Shown: positions 1-6,727 of the stretch, one piece after another
How positions within the stretch are numbered: the stretch's first letter is position 1
How the letters are laid out: every line of letters begins with the position of its first letter
DNA from: Caryophanales bacterium UBA6879
GTDB taxonomy: Bacteria; Bacillota_I; Bacilli_A; RFN20; CAG-288
Length of the DNA stretch: 46,537 nt
Assembly (NCBI GenBank): GCA_002449135.1
Contig: DKCH01000063.1
Coordinates: 1 to 46,537, forward strand
Direction of reading: 5' to 3'
Made by a program: the position numbers and the translations under genes
The notes under the pieces: generated by a model
What the model was told of the DNA's origin: nothing
Seen by the model: only the letters and a program-made list of their open reading frames with translations
The model's database searches: none

Positions 1-558
1 GGTTCAGGTTTTGCAACCTGGGTATTTACTGATGAAGTTGGTAGGGCTGCAGATGTTACTGGAAATGTTACTGTTACCGGACTTAGTAGTGCTGGTACTT
101 TAACAGTTGATGATGATATTTCAGACCTTACTCTTGAATTAGATCAAGGCGGTGCTAATAATGCTAGTGATCTTACAAAAGGTATTACTTGGAAAAATGG
201 TGATGCTACAGTAACAGAATTAAGATTCACTTTTAGGTATGATCCTAAAGATGTTGCAAATTTAACTTATAATTATACTCTTACAGTTGCTAATACAGAT
301 ACTAGTAAAGATGTTAAGGCTTTATTTGATAAAGATAATACTAATGAAGTTACTACAAAAACTGAATTAACTATGGAATATGATACTTCAACTACTGAAT
401 CTACAACTGATAAAGTAGGAATTATTACATATACTTTACCTACTAAATGGGCAGCTGGTCAAAAGCCACAAAGTACTGGAGAATATAATAATAAATTAAA
501 AAATTTAGCTGGCGGAGGTTTAATTATTACTGCTACAGTAACTGTTTCTGCAGAATAG
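1..558 (+). CDS. Secreted protein with SipW-type N-terminus (5' end cut by window)
   Basis: The reading frame is open from the first base and ends at TAG (556-558), giving 185 visible residues; the start lies outside the window. The visible product begins GSGFATWVF, matching the end of the hydrophobic core of a SipW-dependent signal (compare GTGFGLWQF and SSGLANFVF in the next two genes). The rest is Thr/Val/Asp-rich and predicted to be beta-sheet, as in TasA/camelysin-like surface proteins. The C-terminus (KPQSTGEYNNKLKNL, then an I-T-A-T-V strand) resembles that of the following protein (KPLNSKEYNTMLEEL, then I-K-A-S-V), so the two are paralogues. The probable role is an exported surface or matrix protein processed by the S26B peptidase three genes downstream. 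The processing and fibre role are inferred. Confidence 0.75.
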   Translation, partial: GSGFATWVFTDEVGRAADVTGNVTVTGLSSAGTLTVDDDISDLTLELDQGGANNASDLTKGITWKNGDATVTELRFTFRYDPKDVANLTYNYTLTVANTDTSKDVKALFDKDNTNEVTTKTELTMEYDTSTTESTTDKVGIITYTLPTKWAAGQKPQSTGEYNNKLKNLAGGGLIITATVTVSAE

Positions 559-575
559 AATATTAATATTAAATA

Positions 576-1202
576 ATGTTTTTTAGAAAGTTAAAAGGCC
601 TTGTTATACCTCTACTTTCTAGTATGTGTTTAATTGGAACAGGTTTTGGACTTTGGCAATTTGCTGATAATGATTTTTCTGAGATTGCTTCAGCAAGTGT
701 TAATATTTTACCTGATGAGATCGTTAATGGTGAGTTAACGATCTCTCCTTTAAATACAAATTTATATCAAGAGTATAGAGTGATTTTCGAGCAAGGCGAA
801 GCTAATGATATTTATAATGAAGCTGTGGGAATTAGTTTGGTTCCTGAAATTTCTTTTAGTTTCAATACTTCTTTAAAGTTGCCTAATGAAAGTCAAACTG
901 ACTCTTATTATTATCTAAAATTTGAAGTTGAAACTAATAATACTGCTTTTAATAAGTATGCTGAAATAGTTACTACTAATGATTTTTGTATTTCTGATAT
1001 TGAGCCTAAGAGTGATGAAACAAGTAATACGTATGATTATACTTTTTCTACTAGTCCTAGTTTTAAGTATCAAGAAAATATGAAGCCTTTAAATAGTAAG
1101 GAATATAATACAATGCTTGAAGAATTAGATAAGAATAAGGATACCCCTATTACTATAAAAGCAAGTGTTTATATTGGAGGTAATAATAATGAAATCCAAT
1201 AA
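576..1202 (+). CDS. Secreted SipW-dependent-type protein, 208 aa
   Basis: The N-terminus has basic residues (RKLKG), a hydrophobic stretch of about 18 residues and then GTGFGLWQFADNDFSEIASA, the arrangement of SipW-type signal peptides. The mature part is predicted beta-rich. Its last 40 residues resemble those of the preceding gene, so the two are tandem paralogues. The ATG lies 17 bases after the upstream stop. No clear Shine-Dalgarno is visible in the AT-only spacer, so translation may be coupled to the upstream gene. A perfect 11-bp inverted repeat sits inside the coding region at 717-745. The end overlaps the next gene by 14 bases. No known family name can be given with certainty. Confidence 0.75.
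   Translation: MFFRKLKGLVIPLLSSMCLIGTGFGLWQFADNDFSEIASASVNILPDEIVNGELTISPLNTNLYQEYRVIFEQGEANDIYNEAVGISLVPEISFSFNTSLKLPNESQTDSYYYLKFEVETNNTAFNKYAEIVTTNDFCISDIEPKSDETSNTYDYTFSTSPSFKYQENMKPLNSKEYNTMLEELDKNKDTPITIKASVYIGGNNNEIQ
717..745 (+). repeat. Perfect 11-bp inverted repeat inside a coding region
   Basis: GAGATCGTTAA (717-727) and TTAACGATCTC (735-745) are exact reverse complements around a 7-base loop. It lies about 140 bases into the second SipW-type gene. There is no T-tract, so it is not an ordinary terminator. It could form a stable mRNA hairpin affecting stability or translation. Confidence 0.6.
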
Positions 1203-3825
1203 GTTTTTTAAATGTTTTATTTTATCTTTTTGTGGAATTTTTATTTTATGTTTGAGTTTAATTTCTTCTGGATTAGCTAATTTTGTCTTTTTTGGAAATG
1301 CTTCAGCAAGTATTAATAATGTAAAACCTGTAGGAGATAATATTAGAGAAAATCAGGTCTTTTCAGAAAAAGGTGATCAAAACGTTAAAACTGATGAATA
1401 TTATGATGTTTATTTTACAGCCCAGGCTTTTTCAGTTAGTTATACTGGTGAACTTGGCAGTGTTAATAGCTTTGATGAAAATGGTAATGTGGTTGTAGAG
1501 CAATATCCAATAGTTTATTTTGATGAATCTAAAAAAGATGGAGATAATTTTGAATATAATTTTAAAGATTATTTAAAAGGTTTATCAGTATATAATAAAG
1601 TCGTTGATAATTCTGAACCAAATTTTTATTATAAAGATGCTTATGGTAAATGGAGTGATGGTAGTTTAGGATATAAAAAGCTTTCTAATGTTACTGAAGT
1701 TAGTATGAAAGCTATAAATGAAATAGGTGAACCTATAACTGATCGTTTATATGATGCTAATGGGAAAAAAGTAAGCTTTTATATGTGGATGGCTATGCCT
1801 CCTAAACTTTGTACTAGAAACGATGACACTTCAAATGGAAATTTTGGAGAAAAATATAGTACTATTGTTGAGGATTATAATAGTCCTCTTATCGAGGTTT
1901 ATCAAAATAGATGGAAAGAATTTGATAAACAACAATATGTTTCTGCAGATGGCAAAACAAAAGGTGGTGAACCTTATAATTTAGATAATGTCTTTAAAGG
2001 TGTTAAAATTGGTGGATCAGTTCCATATAGTCCAGAACCTAAAAAAGTAATTGAAATTGCTAGATTTAATGTTCCATTAACAATATATGAAGAATATACA
2101 GTTTTAGTTAATGGAAGAAAATCTATTATTTTTACACCATATTTTTCATCAGGCTTTGATAATAGAAATGCTGATAATGATAAAAAAGATCGTATTATTA
2201 TTGGTAAAAATGATGAAGCTAATTTTAAGCTGATGGGATATGAAGGCAAATTTACAAATGATATAGAAGAAAGTAACATTTTGGAAATAGAAAGCAATAT
2301 TCAGTGCTTTGTTTATTATAATTTTAAAATAGAGTTTTCTGCTGAAGATAGAAAAAATAATAATTTACCTAATATACCTATAAATATAAAATTTGTTGAA
2401 AGAGACGAAAATAATAATTATTCGTATTCCACTTTACAGGAAGCCAAGTATTTAAATCAAAGCAATGAGTATGAATCTGTTAATTTATCACTGCTTCCTA
2501 ATGGCGTTTATAATATATATTTTATTACAAATGATGTTACACTTAGGACTGATTTTTCCCCGACAGATATAAGTAATTTAGAGGAAAAAATTTTTAGAGA
2601 TCTTAAGGGTGTTAATATTCAAACTTCTTATAATTTGAAACATTTAGTTAACAGCTCAGATGAGAAAAAAAAGATGGCTTATTTGGGTGTTGAAAGGGTT
2701 TATGTACCACAAATAGTTGGTGGCTCTACTGGCAAATTTTCTTATAGTTATTCAGATTCATTACCTGATAATAAAAGTATTTCATTTGCTAAAAGAGGTT
2801 TTAATGTTCAAAATAACATTGATTTAAATAACTCTTATTTAGCAACTACTATAAGTCTTAATAGTGGAAAACAAGTTAATCAAACATTTAGTGATGTTAA
2901 AGGATATGAAGGTGTTACTTTAACAATGCCACAAACTTATTTTGGTATACGTTTAACTGAATTAACTAATAATTATCTAGATTCTGAATATAATGTCGGA
3001 TTAGCAGATCCTAAAACTATTGGTAATGATTATGGTGACGTAGTTTCAAATGGCACTGATACTCTTAGTAAAGATGATATTGATAGTAAATTAAATACCC
3101 TTGATTTTTCTAATCAAACTACATTTAGTGAAGATGATAAAAAATTTTTAAGCGCTTTAGGTTGGCCTTATTATTCATATTATGATGAAAGTAATAAAAA
3201 AGTAATGGAGTATTACAAACCATTAGATGTTAATACATCCATTGCTACTATAGATGACATTTATAATGGAAATATTACTCTTACTCAAGGATCAGCTACT
3301 GATGAAGATTTTAAAAATTTAAAACAAAATATTAATAAATTAGCTATTATTAAAATTCCAGAAGGTAATGGCATTTATAACATTTATTTTAGAATTATGT
3401 ATGATACTGACACTAAAATGCCTAAATATATTTATTTTTGGTATTATAAGATTGCTAATTTATTTATAAATATTTGTGATAATAGTGATCCTAATTATGC
3501 ATACACTTTAAATCAAAGTGGTTTAAGTGATGATTTGAAGACTAATAATTTTGTTGATACTTCTAAATATAAGTATTGTTCTTCTACTTATTTAAATATG
3601 GGTGATAATTTGAGATTAGATACAAAGTTTTCTTTAAAAGGAAATACTAGTGAATCTGTTACTTTAGAAAAAATTTTAACTGAATTAGAAGGACAAGGAA
3701 AATGTTTAAAAGATTCAGTAAGTGGAAGATATATTACTATAGATAATCTAAATACTAATCCATTTATTATCAATAAAAATTATGTGTTTATAATTGAAAA
3801 TAAACCATCAACTGCAAATATATAG
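1189..3825 (+). CDS. Large secreted protein with SipW-type N-terminus, 878 aa
   Basis: The start is placed at ATG 1189 because GGAGG (1176-1180) lies 8 bases upstream; an in-frame start at 1165 would precede this site. The N-terminus has a lysine-containing segment, a long hydrophobic core and then SSGLANFVFFGNASAS, aligned in position with the two upstream proteins. The remaining 840 or so residues are Asn/Tyr/Asp/Lys-rich and look like repeated beta-sheet modules; no known domain was recognised. It overlaps the upstream gene by 14 bases, and the peptidase gene follows 19 bases downstream, so the three genes form one transcription unit. It is probably the large exported component of the cluster. 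Confidence 0.75.
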   Translation: MKSNKFFKCFILSFCGIFILCLSLISSGLANFVFFGNASASINNVKPVGDNIRENQVFSEKGDQNVKTDEYYDVYFTAQAFSVSYTGELGSVNSFDENGNVVVEQYPIVYFDESKKDGDNFEYNFKDYLKGLSVYNKVVDNSEPNFYYKDAYGKWSDGSLGYKKLSNVTEVSMKAINEIGEPITDRLYDANGKKVSFYMWMAMPPKLCTRNDDTSNGNFGEKYSTIVEDYNSPLIEVYQNRWKEFDKQQYVSADGKTKGGEPYNLDNVFKGVKIGGSVPYSPEPKKVIEIARFNVPLTIYEEYTVLVNGRKSIIFTPYFSSGFDNRNADNDKKDRIIIGKNDEANFKLMGYEGKFTNDIEESNILEIESNIQCFVYYNFKIEFSAEDRKNNNLPNIPINIKFVERDENNNYSYSTLQEAKYLNQSNEYESVNLSLLPNGVYNIYFITNDVTLRTDFSPTDISNLEEKIFRDLKGVNIQTSYNLKHLVNSSDEKKKMAYLGVERVYVPQIVGGSTGKFSYSYSDSLPDNKSISFAKRGFNVQNNIDLNNSYLATTISLNSGKQVNQTFSDVKGYEGVTLTMPQTYFGIRLTELTNNYLDSEYNVGLADPKTIGNDYGDVVSNGTDTLSKDDIDSKLNTLDFSNQTTFSEDDKKFLSALGWPYYSYYDESNKKVMEYYKPLDVNTSIATIDDIYNGNITLTQGSATDEDFKNLKQNINKLAIIKIPEGNGIYNIYFRIMYDTDTKMPKYIYFWYYKIANLFINICDNSDPNYAYTLNQSGLSDDLKTNNFVDTSKYKYCSSTYLNMGDNLRLDTKFSLKGNTSESVTLEKILTELEGQGKCLKDSVSGRYITIDNLNTNPFIINKNYVFIIENKPSTANI

Positions 3826-3844
3826 AAAGGAAAAGATATTAATT

Positions 3845-5431
3845 ATGAATTTTAATTTATATATTTCAAGCATTCAAAAGGCTAATGATATAGCTTTCTA
3901 TGTTTCTATTACTGTTATTTGTTTAATGGCTATTACTTTTGGTGCTTTGTTTTATATTTATTATCATTATTATCGTAAATGTATTGATAATAAATTAGAG
4001 GACCATTATATTGAAAAAGAAATTTATGGTGAGCATAAAAAATATTTCACAAAAACTGAAAATTTAATTTGTGATGATAGTAAAAGCGTTGATCAAAAAA
4101 GAAGTGAATTAGTTACTTTAGAAAGTGAAATTGCTAGAAAAACACATCGTTCTAATGTTTTAAAATGGATTTCTAATACAGTCTTAATTATTATTTATTG
4201 TTTGTTTGTTACTTTAATGGTTTTTGCTATTTATATTAAATCCTCTGGTGAAACATTTAAGTTTGGAAAAAATTCATTTTTAATTATTCAAACTGGTTCA
4301 ATGGAAACTAAAAATGATAATAATAGTTATTTAAAAGACAACAATTTAAATAATCAAATTATGGCTTATTCTTTAATAGGTTTAGAAGATGTTGATAATG
4401 AAAAAGAAATAAAGTTATATGATATCTACTCATATAAGGATAATGAAGATAATATTATTATTCATCGTTTGATTAATATTACGAATGAAAATGGTACTAA
4501 CTATTATACTTTTAGAGGTGATGCTAACCCATATTCTGCTAGTTATGAAACTAAACTTACTTATGATAAAATCTTAGCTCATTATACTGGTTATCATTCT
4601 TTTGGTTTAGGTATTACTGTTAATTATTTAAGATCAAATATTGGTATTATTACTGTTTCTTTAGCTTTAATTTTAATTCTTATTTATGACATTTTTGATG
4701 CTTATTTAGGTAAAAGAATTAAATTGAGAAAAGAATTTATGTATCCATATTTTGATAGAGAATCTCTTTATGCTATTAAATATAATTTAAAACCAGTCTA
4801 TGTTCCTTTAGCTTATCGTGATGAAGTAACTTTTGACAATGTTAAAATGTTAAAACCACCATTTAAAAAGGTAAATGTTGAATTAGAGACTCCTGAAGTC
4901 ATTATTCCTCCATTTGATACTTCTAAAGTTGTGGAAGCTAATTATACTGAAATTAAAGAAACTAATAATGATGAATTGGATGATGAGTTATTAGAAGATG
5001 ATGAATTTGAGATTGATGAAAGTGGTAAAAAGGTCAGAAAACCAGTTAAACCATTTAGAGATAAATTAGCTGAATTACCTGTTGAGTTAAAAGAAAAATA
5101 TTATATTGTTCAGAAGCATTTGTTCAGCTATAAGTTAAAATCTAGAGTTTCTATTTCTTCTGATAGTTATCGTTTACATAAGATTAAATATGCTGTCTTT
5201 ACTATTACTGGTAAGAATAGAATTAAATTACATTTAAAATTACAAGCTAGTGATTATTTACATACTCCAATACCAGTTAATGATGATTCTATGAAAATTA
5301 AGTATCAAGAGACTCCACTTTTATTTATTATTAAATCTGATTTATCAGTTAAAAGAGCATGTAGTTTAATTGATGATATGATGAAGGAAAATAATATTCC
5401 ACAAAAGAAAGAAAATATTACAAATAAATAG
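3845..5431 (+). CDS. SipW-like S26B signal peptidase with extra C-terminal domain, 528 aa
   Basis: ER/SipW-type signal peptidases use a Ser-His pair, and both residues are visible: TGSME with Ser152, and IIHRL with His207. They are followed by the hallmark FRGDAN (GDAN at 225-228). Three membrane segments are predicted (about 16-41, 107-130 and 260-285), placing the catalytic part outside the membrane. The start at 3845 follows AGAAAGGA; a longer frame from 3794 would overlap the upstream gene and skip this site. The usual family length is about 180-220 residues. This protein adds an N-terminal membrane segment with a charged helical linker and a cytoplasmic tail of about 240 residues. The tail contains an acidic stretch (E/D-rich, about 378-395) and a folded basic domain (about 405-510). 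It most likely processes the three upstream secreted proteins; the tail's function is unknown. Confidence 0.85.
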   Translation: MNFNLYISSIQKANDIAFYVSITVICLMAITFGALFYIYYHYYRKCIDNKLEDHYIEKEIYGEHKKYFTKTENLICDDSKSVDQKRSELVTLESEIARKTHRSNVLKWISNTVLIIIYCLFVTLMVFAIYIKSSGETFKFGKNSFLIIQTGSMETKNDNNSYLKDNNLNNQIMAYSLIGLEDVDNEKEIKLYDIYSYKDNEDNIIIHRLINITNENGTNYYTFRGDANPYSASYETKLTYDKILAHYTGYHSFGLGITVNYLRSNIGIITVSLALILILIYDIFDAYLGKRIKLRKEFMYPYFDRESLYAIKYNLKPVYVPLAYRDEVTFDNVKMLKPPFKKVNVELETPEVIIPPFDTSKVVEANYTEIKETNNDELDDELLEDDEFEIDESGKKVRKPVKPFRDKLAELPVELKEKYYIVQKHLFSYKLKSRVSISSDSYRLHKIKYAVFTITGKNRIKLHLKLQASDYLHTPIPVNDDSMKIKYQETPLLFIIKSDLSVKRACSLIDDMMKENNIPQKKENITNK

Positions 5432-5440
5432 TTATTAATA

Positions 5441-5470
5441 AGAGCCACATTTTGTGGCTTTTATTATTAT
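5441..5470 (+). terminator. Rho-independent terminator of the SipW-type cluster
   Basis: AGCCACA (5443-5449) pairs with TGTGGCT (5453-5459) around a three-base loop, followed by a T-rich tract. It separates the secreted-protein cluster from rpmG. Confidence 0.8.
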
Positions 5471-5475
5471 TTGCT

Positions 5476-5503
5476 TTGACATCTTTTTATTTTCCTTTAT
5501 AAT
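5476..5503 (+). promoter_or_regulatory. Sigma-A-type promoter for rpmG-secE-nusG
   Basis: A perfect TTGACA (5476-5481) and a perfect TATAAT (5498-5503) are separated by 16 bases, 46 bases upstream of the rpmG start. Confidence 0.85.
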
Positions 5504-5549
5504 AATATTGACATTTAACTAAATCAAAATAGTAGAAAGGAGTTTTTGA

Positions 5550-5693
5550 ATGCGAGAAAAGGTGATACTAGTATGTACAAATTGCTTATCAAGAAACTAT
5601 ACTATCACTAAGAAAAAAGGTGACCCTCGAGTTGAAATGAAAAAGTATTGCCCAAAATGTAACGCCCATACTTTGCATAAGGAAACAAGATAA
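5550..5693 (+). CDS. rpmG: 50S ribosomal protein L33 (zinc-ribbon form), 47 aa
   Basis: The short ORF starts MREKVILVCTNC and ends HTLHKETR. Cys9, Cys12, Cys34 and Cys37 form the zinc-binding pairs of the C+ form of L33. GAAAGGAG lies 7 bases before the ATG, and a strong promoter lies upstream. Placement directly before secE is the standard Firmicutes order. It is a component of the large ribosomal subunit. Confidence 0.95.
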   Translation: MREKVILVCTNCLSRNYTITKKKGDPRVEMKKYCPKCNAHTLHKETR

Positions 5694-5695
5694 TT

Positions 5696-5929
5696 ATGAG
5701 AAAAATTAAAGGTTATTTTAAAGGAGTAGCAATCGAAGCTAGAAGAGTTAGATGGCCACATAAGAAAGAATTATTAGTTGCTGTTTTAACTGTCTGTATA
5801 ATTTCTATTATTGCTGCTTTAGTTATTTTCTTTGAAGATTGGATTGCGGCTCAAATTATTGCTGCTTTTGAAAATGCTAATCCAAATCCAACAAGTAGTT
5901 CTAGTTCAGCTAGTAGTGCTTCTAATTAA
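5696..5929 (+). CDS. secE: Preprotein translocase subunit SecE, 77 aa
   Basis: This is a small single-span membrane protein. Its conserved cytoplasmic amphipathic segment (EARRVRWPHKKEL) is followed by one membrane helix (about residues 26-47), as in bacterial SecE, which clamps SecY in the Sec channel. A Ser/Ala/Asn-rich tail of about 15 residues after the membrane helix is unusual. It starts 2 bases after the rpmG stop. Position between rpmG and nusG supports the call. Confidence 0.95.
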   Translation: MRKIKGYFKGVAIEARRVRWPHKKELLVAVLTVCIISIIAALVIFFEDWIAAQIIAAFENANPNPTSSSSSASSASN

Positions 5930-5952
5930 TTTAATTAAAAAAGGAGAAATTT

Positions 5953-6654
5953 ATGTTATTTGAAGAAGAAAAAGAAGAGTCTGTTTTTGAAACTGTTGAA
6001 GAACCAGCAGAAGAAGAAAAGAAAAGTGAAAATGAAGAAAAAGAAGAATCTAAAACAGAAGAATATGTAGATTCTGATCCTTCTAAATCAGCCCAGTGGT
6101 ATGTTGCTAATACTATGTCTGGACGTGAAAAAATCGTTAAAGATTATCTTGAAAAAAGAAGAGAGTCTTTAGGACTTGAAAATGAAATATTTAGAGTTGT
6201 TGTTCCTGAAAGAGAAGAACAAGTAATTGATAAAAAGACTGGTCAACCTGCTTTTAAGAAAAATGGTGAAAAGAAAATTAAGATTGTAAATTTATATCCA
6301 GGCTATGTTTTTGTTGAAGCTATTATGTCTGATGATGCATGGTATGTTATTAGAAATACTCCAGGTATTACTGGTATTGTTGGTTCATCTGGTTCTGGTG
6401 CTAAACCTTTCCCTGTTCCTAAAGAAGAAATCTTACCTATCTTAAAGGAAATGAAGTTAGTAGTTCCTGCTGCTAGATCTGATTATAAAGTTGGTGAAAT
6501 TGTTAAGATCTTAAAGGGCCCATTTGAAGGTTCTATTGGTAAAATTTCTGAAATTAATGCTGAACTTAAACAAGCTAAGGTTAATATTACTTTCTTTGGT
6601 AGACAAAATACTGTTGACATTGATTTTGATGATTTAGAAAAAGAAACTTATTAA
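5953..6654 (+). CDS. nusG: Transcription elongation/termination factor NusG, 233 aa
   Basis: The NGN domain starts at about residue 48 (QWYVANTMSGREK) and includes LYPGYVFVEA and the RNTPGITGIVG region. The KOW domain follows at about 182-233 (YKVGEIVKILKGPFEGSIGKI). NusG binds RNA polymerase and modulates pausing and termination. An acidic N-terminal extension of about 47 Glu-rich residues precedes the NGN domain; such tails occur in some low-G+C relatives, but it is long. The start follows AAAAAAGGAG. It is followed not by rplK-rplA, the usual neighbours, but by ftsH. Confidence 0.95.
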   Translation: MLFEEEKEESVFETVEEPAEEEKKSENEEKEESKTEEYVDSDPSKSAQWYVANTMSGREKIVKDYLEKRRESLGLENEIFRVVVPEREEQVIDKKTGQPAFKKNGEKKIKIVNLYPGYVFVEAIMSDDAWYVIRNTPGITGIVGSSGSGAKPFPVPKEEILPILKEMKLVVPAARSDYKVGEIVKILKGPFEGSIGKISEINAELKQAKVNITFFGRQNTVDIDFDDLEKETY

Positions 6655-6663
6655 GCATAAATA

Positions 6664-6691
6664 TTAACTTTCAAATTCTTTTTGTTAAAAT
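6664..6691 (+). promoter_or_regulatory. Possible ftsH promoter
   Basis: TTAACT (6664-6669) and TAAAAT (6686-6691) are separated by 16 bases in the nusG-ftsH gap. Both boxes are imperfect, and in AT-rich DNA this could be chance. Confidence 0.35.
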
Positions 6692-6727
6692 ATTTATTAC
6701 AAAAATAAAAAAAGGAGGTGGGATTAG

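Noticed and set aside
1974..2297. Minus-strand ORF of 107 codons inside the large secreted-protein gene
   Set aside because: It lies wholly within a well-supported coding region, has no Shine-Dalgarno and its low-complexity translation resembles no family.
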